DNA of 25,644 nucleotides. It comes from a virus. Where the stretch lies: the IMG/VR virus record IMGVR_UViG_3300025872_000274, positions 1 to 25,644 of that record. One strand, written 5' to 3'. Of this stretch, positions 17,154-23,525 are shown in pieces; the stretch's first letter is position 1, and every line of letters starts with the position of its first letter. The notes below the pieces were generated by a model, which saw only the letters and a program-made list of their open reading frames with translations, made no database searches and was not told where the DNA came from. The position numbers and the translations under genes were made by a program.

Positions 17154-18728
17154 ATGACTTACCGAATCATACAGGGCGATAACCGCCATCAACTCAAAGA
17201 TTTCCCCGACAACCATTTTGACAGCATAGTGACAGATCCCCCCTATGGCATAGACTTTTTAGGTAAAGCGTGGGATGCCAACACAGGAGCGTTAGAAACT
17301 TATCAAGAATGTCTGCGAGTGTTAAAACCCGGCGGACACTTGTTGGCTTTTAGTGCCGCCAGAACCTATCATCATCTTGCCATCACCTTGGAACAGGCAG
17401 GCTTTGAGATCAGGGACCAGATCATGTGGATCTACAGTAGTGGCTTTCCCAAGAGTCAGGATGTTGGCAGACAACTACATAAAAAAGAACACGGCAAGCC
17501 TGATAAACAACGCTATAGTAAAGATGAAATGACCAAAGAAGGCGACAACTATCGCCATAACACAAATAAGAAACTATATCGTATCTTACCAGATATCAAC
17601 GGAGATAGATTGGAAAAGAGCCATGAAGGCGAAGGGTATGGTTATATCTTTGAAGAAATCATTGAAGTCAATAATGAATGGAGTGGTTGGGGCACAGCCT
17701 TAAAGCCAGCACACGAGCCAATCTGCCTTGCTCGTAAACCTACGAAGTTAAGCACACAACAGAATGTTCAAAAGTATGGCACAGGAGCATTGAATATTGA
17801 TGCTACTCGTATTCCAGCAACAGATCTTAAAGAAGGCAAAATGGGTACTACGGCACACGACAACTACAACGCAGAAAAGAATGCTGATGAAGGATTGAGA
17901 TCTGGAGAGCAGTTGCCCTGGATACCCAGCGAGCAAGGTCGCTTCCCCAGCAATGTCATAGGTGAGATCCCAGACTATCAAAAGTATTTCTATAATCCAG
18001 AAGTCAGCAGCAAACCAGCACATGAGCCTATTTGTCTCGCTCGCAAGCCAATCAAAGTTGGCAGTGTGGCTAATAATGTCCAAATACATGGCACAGGAGC
18101 ATTGAATATTGATGCTACGAGAATAGAATGGGATGACGAAGCCAAGGAACGCAATGAAAAAATAAATGCTTCTGGTGGTGTAAAGATTGGTATTGGTATA
18201 GAACGCTATGGTAATATTGGTGGTGAAGAACAATCTAATGGCAAAAAGGTAATGTTAAATGAACAAGGACGCTTCCCCAGCAATGTCATAGGCGAAATCG
18301 CAGACGGCTACCAAAAGTATTTCTATTGTCCGAAAGTGTCAAGAGCAGAACGGCATATGGGGTTTGAAGATCCTGGACCATTATTTTCAGGAATGAGTCG
18401 TGTTGAGGTTAATATGGGGGGACTTACTAATAGTAGCGAAAAAAATAAAAATAATACAAGAGGTGATGTGGAAAAGAAATCTGCCGGCAACAATCACCCC
18501 ACCGTAAAGCCAGTAGAACTAATGAAGTATCTAATCAAACTCATCACGCCAGCTGGAGGCACGGTGCTTGATCCTTTCTGCGGCAGTGGTAGCACAGGTA
18601 TGGCTGCTGTGGAACTGGGCTATGCTTTCGTGGGCGTGGAACTGGATGCCCGATACTGCCAGATAGCCAGCAAAAGAATCACTGCTTGGAATGAAAAAGG
18701 TGCCGTATTTAGAGAGTTATTTGAATAA
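17154..18728 (+). CDS. Beta-class DNA methyltransferase (N4-cytosine/N6-adenine) with duplicated central module
   Basis: 524 residues, longer than the usual single-module phage enzyme. Motif order is that of the beta class: catalytic TDPPYGIDF (27-35) first, then a variable target-recognition region, and NNHPTVKPVELMKYL (446-460) with the S-adenosylmethionine motif LDPFCGSGSTGMAAVELG (472-489) at the end. The central part holds two copies of a module KPAHEPICLARKP ... GTGALNIDATRI ... GRFPSNVIGEI ... YQKYFY (residues ~184-286 and ~287-397). Relatives that I know of have one. Ribosome site AAAGGAG 17139-17144. It modifies DNA bases, probably for protection against restriction; target unknown. 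It follows a terminator, so it may be transcribed separately. Confidence 0.9.
   Translation: MTYRIIQGDNRHQLKDFPDNHFDSIVTDPPYGIDFLGKAWDANTGALETYQECLRVLKPGGHLLAFSAARTYHHLAITLEQAGFEIRDQIMWIYSSGFPKSQDVGRQLHKKEHGKPDKQRYSKDEMTKEGDNYRHNTNKKLYRILPDINGDRLEKSHEGEGYGYIFEEIIEVNNEWSGWGTALKPAHEPICLARKPTKLSTQQNVQKYGTGALNIDATRIPATDLKEGKMGTTAHDNYNAEKNADEGLRSGEQLPWIPSEQGRFPSNVIGEIPDYQKYFYNPEVSSKPAHEPICLARKPIKVGSVANNVQIHGTGALNIDATRIEWDDEAKERNEKINASGGVKIGIGIERYGNIGGEEQSNGKKVMLNEQGRFPSNVIGEIADGYQKYFYCPKVSRAERHMGFEDPGPLFSGMSRVEVNMGGLTNSSEKNKNNTRGDVEKKSAGNNHPTVKPVELMKYLIKLITPAGGTVLDPFCGSGSTGMAAVELGYAFVGVELDARYCQIASKRITAWNEKGAVFRELFE
17703..18344 (+). repeat. Tandem duplication inside the methyltransferase (17703-18011 and 18012-18344)
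   Basis: The two copies are adjacent and in frame. They share a 31-base identical block (17776-17806 and 18088-18118) and a 23-base identical block (17940-17962 and 18270-18292). The segments between these blocks have diverged almost completely. The distance between copies differs for the two blocks (312 and 330 bases), so small indels have accumulated since duplication. Confidence 0.9.
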
Positions 18729-18861
18729 TTGACACAAAATGGGCTATAGCAACAATTTTTTTGGCTATCTAACCAGTAGACATTGTGCCCGCATAGTGTT
18801 ATTATTATATACGGGTCTGCCGAATATCGTGTTATTATTCTTATGACGATTCACTACAGCC
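18729..18861. other. Non-coding upstream region with 11-bp direct repeats
   Basis: No open frame is seen on either strand in this stretch before the promoter. The block GTGTTATTATT occurs twice (18796-18806 and 18829-18839), 33 bases apart, which is close to three helical turns. Both sit 23 to 66 bases upstream of the -35 box at 18862. This spacing would suit an activator or repressor binding on one DNA face. CCCG/CGGG flank the first copy. A TTGACA at 18729-18734 has no matching -10 box. Confidence 0.5.
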
Positions 18862-18890
18862 TTGACTAATTTTCCTGTGCAGTGTAATAT
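18862..18890 (+). promoter_or_regulatory. Sigma70-type promoter for the 59-residue gene
   Basis: TTGACT (18862-18867), a 17-base spacer and TAATAT (18885-18890): five of six matches at each box with optimal spacing. The expected start is about 18897, giving a ~34-base leader to the ATG at 18931. Recognition by the host RNA polymerase is expected. Confidence 0.8.
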
Positions 18891-18895
18891 ACAAA

Positions 18896-18911
18896 TATTG
18901 CACAAGCAATA
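18896..18911. promoter_or_regulatory. Operator-like palindrome at the transcription start
   Basis: TATTGC (18896-18901), four-base spacer ACAA, GCAATA (18906-18911): a perfect 6-bp inverted repeat exactly at the predicted +1. A repressor bound here would block the promoter. It could alternatively act in RNA as a small hairpin just before the ribosome site AGGAGA. Confidence 0.55.
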
Positions 18912-18930
18912 AGAGATAGGAGATCAAGCA

Positions 18931-19110
18931 ATGAGTAAAAGTTTTGATGACATGGTTGACGCAATTAATGAAATTGCCAGTTCAATTAATTCAATTGACA
19001 GCACAAAATCTATTAGTTTTGAAGTTGATGATTACAATATGCTGGCGTGGATTGGTGAAAATCTACATGAAATCAGCAACACATTGAAAAAAATAGAAGC
19101 AAAGATGTAA
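18931..19110 (+). CDS. Small 59-residue helical protein under its own promoter
   Basis: ATG 18931 has AGGAGA at 18918-18923, and the frame ends at TAA 19108-19110. The protein (starts MSKSFDDMVDAINEIASSIN, ends NTLKKIEAKM) is predicted mostly helical and acidic, with a repeated Ile/Asn/Ser pattern (INEIASSINSID). No helix-turn-helix or membrane segment is obvious. A near-consensus sigma70 promoter, an operator-like palindrome and upstream direct repeats precede it, and a hairpin follows six bases after the stop. This isolation from the structural genes suggests an early-expressed regulatory or host-modifying protein, which is inference. Family unknown. Confidence 0.8.
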   Translation: MSKSFDDMVDAINEIASSINSIDSTKSISFEVDDYNMLAWIGENLHEISNTLKKIEAKM

Positions 19111-19115
19111 GAAAA

Positions 19116-19135
19116 AATAGCCCTAAAGGGCTATT
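19116..19135. terminator. Hairpin after the 59-residue gene, possibly a terminator
   Basis: An 8-bp perfect stem AATAGCCC/GGGCTATT with the loop TAAA. On the + strand it is followed only by ATTATTAG, a poor T-tract. On the - strand it is followed by a run of six T (complement of 19112-19117). It may therefore stop transcription more efficiently from the right than from the left, and let the + strand transcript read on into the structured region. Confidence 0.6.
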
Positions 19136-19161
19136 ATTAGAATAAACAGATAAATACACAT

Positions 19162-19306
19162 TGTGCAGGGACATATACTTCGCAGGCCAAAAGTGTTGTA
19201 TATGTGGTTCTTCTAATGTTGTGATTAATCTTAGAAGCCATACTTGTTCCTTTAACTAATCTCTCTTATCCGATAACCTGCACACACCCCGCGCAATGCG
19301 GGGTTT
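19162..19306 (+). ncRNA. Candidate structured non-coding RNA ending in a terminator hairpin
   Basis: The stretch folds by eye into a closed structure. An outer 8-bp helix TGTGCAGG (19162-19169) pairs with CCTGCACA (19277-19284). Inside it, ACATATAC (19171-19178) pairs perfectly with GTATATGT (19198-19205), and CTTCTAA (19210-19216) pairs with TTAGAAG (19231-19237), with GG/CC able to extend the latter across a bulge. A GC-rich hairpin (19286-19304) then follows at once. It is not a tRNA: it is about 120 bases before the last hairpin and lacks a T-loop. No strong own promoter is visible, so it could be the 3' part of the transcript from 18862. Several nested compatible helices make chance unlikely but not impossible. 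Confidence 0.45.
19286..19306 (+). terminator. GC-rich terminator hairpin
   Basis: A 7-bp stem ACCCCGC/GCGGGGT with the loop GCAAT, then a short T-tract that begins within the stem foot (TTT, 19304-19306). It lies just upstream of the next promoter (19325), so it would insulate that promoter from upstream transcription. Confidence 0.65.
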
Positions 19307-19324
19307 CCATTTGATCAAAAAAAC

Positions 19325-19353
19325 TTGACGCGAGTTGTGAAATAGTGTATAAA
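19325..19353 (+). promoter_or_regulatory. Strong sigma70-type promoter for the 19409 gene
   Basis: TTGACG (19325-19330), a 17-base spacer and TATAAA (19348-19353): five of six matches at both boxes with ideal spacing. The likely start is 19359-19361, giving a ~49-base leader. The -10 box also reads as TATAAATA, the T4-type late promoter word, but the good -35 box favours host sigma70 use. Confidence 0.85.
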
Positions 19354-19358
19354 TAAGT

Positions 19359-19388
19359 GTAGGACAGCGTGGAGAGACACTGTCCTAC
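19359..19388 (+). promoter_or_regulatory. 9-bp inverted repeat at the transcript start (operator or leader hairpin)
   Basis: GTAGGACAG (19359-19367) and CTGTCCTAC (19380-19388) are perfect complements around a 12-base spacer. The first arm sits at the predicted +1. In DNA this is a classical repressor-site design. In RNA it gives a 5'-terminal hairpin that would stabilise the message or gate access to the ribosome site AAGGA (19397-19401). Confidence 0.7.
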
Positions 19389-19408
19389 TAATCTTTAAGG
19401 AACATATC

Positions 19409-19957
19409 ATGTTAAAACTACGATGCTACGCCGTAGCACAACAGCCACAGATTACTCGGCGAGGACGGGGCAAACTGGATGGTTGGAATGAACCACTACA
19501 GACCATTTACTTAAAACGCAACAGCTTTCAACGACTGGATGCCGCAACTTATAGAACTATATTAGAACATCAATTGGTATTTTTTGCCAGATTAAATGAA
19601 GCCATAGAACAAGAACAGCAATGGTTTATTGATCATGGCTATGACCGATTACCAAAAATCCACAATGATCCCAGAGCATATACCATGGAAGAAATAATCA
19701 CTGACATATTCAGTCATTATGAAAATAGTCATGATCCCTGTTTGAGTATGATTCTTAGACAGAATTATCTTGCAGACAGACTGGCACAAGAACTTGATGC
19801 AGACCAACTTAAACAGCAGTATAGTATTGAATTGGACATACAAAATATCATGATTCCCGAACTGGCTCGTTATCGTAGACATAATTTGATTGGCCAAAAT
19901 ACATTCTCAACGCAGGCCAGTCAAGCAGTATTTAAGAACTTGTTTGAGAGGTCCTGA
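19409..19957 (+). CDS. Unknown 182-residue protein, first gene of a promoter-driven unit
   Basis: ATG 19409 has AAGGA at 19397-19401. It begins with a basic stretch (RRGRGKLDGWNEPL, residues 17-30) and continues as a largely helical, acidic and Gln-rich protein (ILEHQLVFFARLNEAIEQEQQ; LAQELDADQLKQQYSIELD). No membrane segment and no nuclease or DNA-binding signature that I recognise. It has its own strong promoter and a leader with a large inverted repeat, unlike the surrounding structural genes. It may therefore be an early host-takeover or regulatory gene, but this is inference. The next gene starts four bases after its stop. Confidence 0.75.
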   Translation: MLKLRCYAVAQQPQITRRGRGKLDGWNEPLQTIYLKRNSFQRLDAATYRTILEHQLVFFARLNEAIEQEQQWFIDHGYDRLPKIHNDPRAYTMEEIITDIFSHYENSHDPCLSMILRQNYLADRLAQELDADQLKQQYSIELDIQNIMIPELARYRRHNLIGQNTFSTQASQAVFKNLFERS

Positions 19958-19961
19958 GCCA

Positions 19962-20717
19962 ATGAAAACCGCAGAGCAGATACTAAATGAAATAAAAAAC
20001 AGAAGCCAGGCAGAGACTTATATTAATATTAATATTAAAGATATAAAAAGAAATAAGAAAGAAGAAAAGGAGGTTTCTGCCTTAAGCCCTGAAGGGCAAC
20101 CAGGCAGTGGGGAAACCTGTGAGTCCCAGGGGCTCTGCGAGCCCAATCTGGGACATCACTTTTTGCCTACGGCAACTTCGTCAACGGCACCTCAGGTGGC
20201 TGACGCAGTCCGCACGGGTTCCGAATTAAGCATTCACTATGCCAAAATAACCACACGCCGAAATCGGCGCACGGGTAGCCTGCGTAAAAAGATTAATTTT
20301 GATTTCGTTAAATCAGGCAGTAATAACATAAACAAACTGACATTTAATACCACACCCAAATCCTGGGAATGGCGAAGAGATCTTAAGCGAGATTATGAAC
20401 TGAAAAAGCTAACAGCACAGGACTGGGCATGGTATCAGAGAATAATGGCAGAATTTGAAATAGTTAAGCAACAGCATAACACGGCCACTATAGGTAAAGG
20501 CAACCTGCGAGGAACTAAAACTACCGGTAGTCAGCCAGTTAGGCGAACGGCATGTATATACACTACAACCGAAGCCATAGTCTATATACAGGACTGGGAA
20601 TATATATTTGAGCTAGAAATAATACCCCAGGGCCCGGCAGAACGATATTATGATAGTTGGGCAGAATATTGGAATGACACCACATCAGGCGAATATATAG
20701 ATCCCATATGGGTATAG
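19962..20717 (+). CDS. Unknown protein with an in-frame, hairpin-rich inserted segment
   Basis: 251 residues from ATG 19962, with GAGAGG about ten bases upstream; the frame is open to 19890, but that would overlap the previous gene by 68 bases. Residues 1-37 are a charged helix ending in a Lys/Glu run. Residues ~38-88 (LSPEGQPGSGETCESQGLCE, then PTATSSTAPQVADAVRTGSE) differ sharply in composition and come from a GC-rich segment packed with hairpins. Residues ~95-251 are basic then Trp/Tyr-rich (WEWRRDLKRDYELKKLTAQDW), with an aromatic acidic end (ERYYDSWAEYWNDTTSGEY). I recognise no family. The unusual middle looks inserted without breaking the frame. Confidence 0.7.
   Translation: MKTAEQILNEIKNRSQAETYININIKDIKRNKKEEKEVSALSPEGQPGSGETCESQGLCEPNLGHHFLPTATSSTAPQVADAVRTGSELSIHYAKITTRRNRRTGSLRKKINFDFVKSGSNNINKLTFNTTPKSWEWRRDLKRDYELKKLTAQDWAWYQRIMAEFEIVKQQHNTATIGKGNLRGTKTTGSQPVRRTACIYTTTEAIVYIQDWEYIFELEIIPQGPAERYYDSWAEYWNDTTSGEYIDPIWV
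20071..20206. repeat. GC-rich multi-hairpin palindromic element inside a coding frame
   Basis: Three consecutive hairpins. (1) AGGTTTC 20071-20077 pairs GAAACCT 20112-20118, with TGCC/GGCA and GCCC-TGAA-GGGC nested inside. (2) GTCCCAG 20123-20129 pairs CTGGGAC 20148-20154, and stacked on it GGGCTC 20130-20135 pairs GAGCCC 20139-20144, a 13-bp stem with only an AAT bulge. (3) CGTCA 20180-20184 pairs TGACG 20202-20206, with CACC-TCA-GGTG inside. A smaller CGCCGA/TCGGCG hairpin follows near 20261-20274. The segment is visibly richer in G and C than its neighbours and remains open in the host gene's frame. Confidence 0.75.
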
Positions 20718-20724
20718 GTATGAC

Positions 20725-20783
20725 TTGAGACATTCAAATCCTACCCTGTGTAAATGCTGCTAAATATATGATACACATATGTG
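20725..20783 (+). promoter_or_regulatory. Possible weak promoter and palindrome before the nozzle gene
   Basis: TTGAGA (20725-20730) and TGTAAA (20749-20754) with an 18-base spacer are a weak sigma70 match. Downstream lies GCTAAATATA, as also found before the 8325 gene, and a perfect palindrome CACATATGTG (20774-20783). The following gene has only a poor ribosome site (GTGAG). Confidence 0.3.
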
Positions 20784-20790
20784 AGACTTT

Positions 20791-22914
20791 ATGGCACAAA
20801 TAAAAAGCAGTTACAGTCAAGTCCGTATACCATTTGCAAAGATGTCATGGACACCCGATGTTCCCGCAACAGCACTTCAACCTAACGAATATAACCTGGG
20901 AGCCAATGTAGAAACAGATACACGAGGCATTCGCAGTGTATTTGGTGATCAAGAAATACTAAGTCAGATCACTGGCACACCTGTTTTTATCACTGGTGGT
21001 TATCGTGAAGATGGTGACTTTTATTACATTGTTGCCGCAGTGGAAAACACCACGGAAGGACGCTGGTATCAGATAGCCGCAGATGGCACACAAACAAATA
21101 TAACACCTGGATACAGTGTCAGTGCCACAGCATATCTCGCAGGCTATAGCACAGATGTCAACATAACAGAAGCCTGGAACGGCACTACCTTGGTCTTAAA
21201 TGATGCTATAAATCCTCCCATGTTTTTAGATGGTGCCAGTGTAGAACTGGAAATGTATAAGAATAATGCCACTATGAATGTGGGTGAGATGTATTTCATT
21301 AACAGTGTCAATATAGCCATAGGATTTACAGAACCCATTAATGTGCAGTATCAAAACGGCGAACGCCTTGTAGTCAGCAATGTATTGAACCCCACAGTCT
21401 GGAACAACACTTATACAGCCATCAATCAGCCAAGTTACAGCATAGTAGAAGTCAATGATACCGCACAGGGTGTAGGTGCATGGTATGGCACAGGATCGGT
21501 CACAGCAGGTGTATTAACTGTAACTTCTACTGTGTCTGGCGCATTATATGTAGGGCTAACAATTATGGGTGATGATCCTGCTTGGCCCAATCCTTTTACA
21601 TCCACAGTAACGGTAGACGCTGACCTGGGCGGCGGACAGTGGCAGTTAAGTGATGTTTCAGTGACTACAACTATTAATCCCGACAGCATGGTGGCATATG
21701 AAGCCTGGGTCAGTGGCGGCACAGTGCGGCCAGAGTATCAGTGGAACTATAACATAAACTGGGTGGCCCTGACGGCAGGATTTGTTCGTGCATTCCAAAG
21801 TCCCAATGTGGGAACTATCCTTATAGCAGGCAATCTCACTGCCACAGATGTCAATACTAATACCTTAAAATATCCTACAACAGTGCGCTGGAGTCAGAAC
21901 TTTGGACTTAATGATGTGCCCACTACTTGGGATGTTACAATAACTAATGTTGCCAACGAACTTGAAGTTCCAGTGCGTGGACCTGTATTAGATGGCTTTC
22001 CCTGTAACGGTAACTTCTTTGTGTCCAGTTATTGGGACACTGTGATCTTTAGTCCCATAGCATATCAGACTACGCAAGTGCCTATACTGGGCGTTAGACT
22101 GTTTAATCAGGGTCGTGGCTTACTGCAAAGCAATTGCTGGGCTAATGCTGATGATACTGTATACGGTGTAGATGCCAGAGACTTTTGGGTATTTGATGGA
22201 CAACAGTTTAGATCGCTGGGCAATCAGCGTGTTAAAAATTATTTCTTTAAGAATCTCAAGCCCGCTTATGTTAATAAAGTATTTGTGCAAATGAATACGC
22301 AAAAGAACCAAGCAGAGTTTTACTATCCCGATGGTTATAGTAATGGCTTTGCTAATAAGATGATCAGTTATAGATTTGACTTTGACTGTTTTAATCCTCC
22401 CAGAACTGTGCCCGAAGCCATCATGGCCTGTGAAGCACCTATATTGCGAGACAGCACTCCAGACTATTTTGACTATGGCAGTCGCTGTGTGGCATTTGTC
22501 AGGGCCGCGGCAAATAGCAAAATCATACAAAAAGATCAGGGATACAGTTGGGCCAACGGTGATCCCATTCAATCGCAGTTTATACGCCGAGCCATACACT
22601 TAAGTAAAGATTATAGCACAAAAGCCATGGTGCATCGCATATTACCTGAGGTAAACAATATTGATCCATATGGTTTAGAAACAGGCAGTAGCAGCACAAT
22701 ATCGGTCATAGTGGGCGGCAGCAACAGTGCTGGTGCTCCAGAATCATTTAAGCCCACAGTCATCATGGATATAGGCACCAACAATCCCTGGGCACAGATA
22801 GATCAAAATGCTTATAGACTGCAGAGTTTTGGTCTTGAACATAGCAGCACCACAGTGGGTTGGATCTGTAGCGCAGTTAACTGGCAGTTTACAGAAATTG
22901 AGGATGACAGATAA
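20791..22914 (+). CDS. Tail nozzle (stabilisation/tail tubular B-like) protein
   Basis: 707 residues. The features FAKMSWTPDVPATALQPNEYNLGANVETDTRGIRSV (about 15-50), repeated aromatic beta strands, and the region YPTTVRWSQNFGLNDVPTTWDVTI ... VLDGFPCNGNFFVSSYWDTVIFSP ... GVRLFNQGRGLLQSNCWANADDTVYGVDARDFWVFDGQQFR (about 365-480) fit the propeller-type nozzle of podoviruses (P22 gp10 / T7 gp12 type). That part extends the tail below the adaptor and gates DNA exit. Residues ~228-310 are an inserted Gly/Thr/Val-rich beta module similar in style to those in the adaptor. Its stop overlaps the next start by one base. Assignment is from pattern and gene order. Confidence 0.72.
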   Translation: MAQIKSSYSQVRIPFAKMSWTPDVPATALQPNEYNLGANVETDTRGIRSVFGDQEILSQITGTPVFITGGYREDGDFYYIVAAVENTTEGRWYQIAADGTQTNITPGYSVSATAYLAGYSTDVNITEAWNGTTLVLNDAINPPMFLDGASVELEMYKNNATMNVGEMYFINSVNIAIGFTEPINVQYQNGERLVVSNVLNPTVWNNTYTAINQPSYSIVEVNDTAQGVGAWYGTGSVTAGVLTVTSTVSGALYVGLTIMGDDPAWPNPFTSTVTVDADLGGGQWQLSDVSVTTTINPDSMVAYEAWVSGGTVRPEYQWNYNINWVALTAGFVRAFQSPNVGTILIAGNLTATDVNTNTLKYPTTVRWSQNFGLNDVPTTWDVTITNVANELEVPVRGPVLDGFPCNGNFFVSSYWDTVIFSPIAYQTTQVPILGVRLFNQGRGLLQSNCWANADDTVYGVDARDFWVFDGQQFRSLGNQRVKNYFFKNLKPAYVNKVFVQMNTQKNQAEFYYPDGYSNGFANKMISYRFDFDCFNPPRTVPEAIMACEAPILRDSTPDYFDYGSRCVAFVRAAANSKIIQKDQGYSWANGDPIQSQFIRRAIHLSKDYSTKAMVHRILPEVNNIDPYGLETGSSSTISVIVGGSNSAGAPESFKPTVIMDIGTNNPWAQIDQNAYRLQSFGLEHSSTTVGWICSAVNWQFTEIEDDR

Positions 22915-23525
22915 TGCCTAATTTTGCAGTCACTGGCAAGGACACATTAGACAGCATAAACTATTTGCTGGCAGGTCCGCAGACGGTGGGACAAGCCAGT
23001 CAGGGCTATTGGAACTTTAGTGGCGGATACTTTAACTGGCAAAATGCCTTACCACCATATATACAAGACACGGCGCCACCTGGCCCAATACCTGATGGTA
23101 AATATTTTTATACTCCCGCCCAAGTATTTGTCAATACTACCAGTGCCACAGACAGCGTGTTGGTTACTGCACAACTGCGTCCGTTTATATCTGCTGATCC
23201 CATGGTGGGAGCACCCTGGGAATTTTATTTGAGCATAGACATATATCGTTACTTGGTATATGAAAACACCAATGTCAGTAAATTCTTTAACTATGAACTG
23301 ATAGCACAGGACAATAATTATTTTAATGACACCATGTCGCCCAACATGTTGGCAGGCAATGAAAGCATAGGTGAGTCAGTATTTTGTAGCATAGTAGATA
23401 AACCTGGAGTGGGACGCTGGTGCTATAGCATGGAACTAAACTATTCAATATACAGTGGATCACCTGTATTAGATTGGGTATACGGTGAAAACATAGGAAT
23501 AACAGCCACGGTGATTAAAGTATGA
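22914..23525 (+). CDS. Unknown beta-rich tail-region protein
   Basis: 203 residues, start overlapping the nozzle stop by one base; AGGA at 22901-22904. Rich in Tyr, Asn, Pro and Phe, with alternating strands (VFVNTTSATDSVLVTAQLRPF; WEFYLSIDIYRYLVYENTNV). No membrane segment or enzyme motif. Tight coupling to the nozzle gene suggests a tail-tip or fibre-attachment protein. Not recognised. Confidence 0.75.
   Translation: MPNFAVTGKDTLDSINYLLAGPQTVGQASQGYWNFSGGYFNWQNALPPYIQDTAPPGPIPDGKYFYTPAQVFVNTTSATDSVLVTAQLRPFISADPMVGAPWEFYLSIDIYRYLVYENTNVSKFFNYELIAQDNNYFNDTMSPNMLAGNESIGESVFCSIVDKPGVGRWCYSMELNYSIYSGSPVLDWVYGENIGITATVIKV

Noticed and set aside
18729-18734. Perfect -35 box TTGACA right after the methyltransferase stop
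   Set aside because: No acceptable -10 sequence at 15-19 bases; the nearby TATAGC is far too close.
19162-19284. tRNA-like cloverleaf
   Set aside because: The closing stem and internal hairpins invite it, but the length is about 120 bases, there is no T-loop consensus and the arms are too long.
19348-19355. TATAAATA, the T4-type late promoter word
   Set aside because: It overlaps a -10 box with a good -35 box at 17 bases, so a sigma70 promoter explains it, and no other convincing copies stand before late genes.
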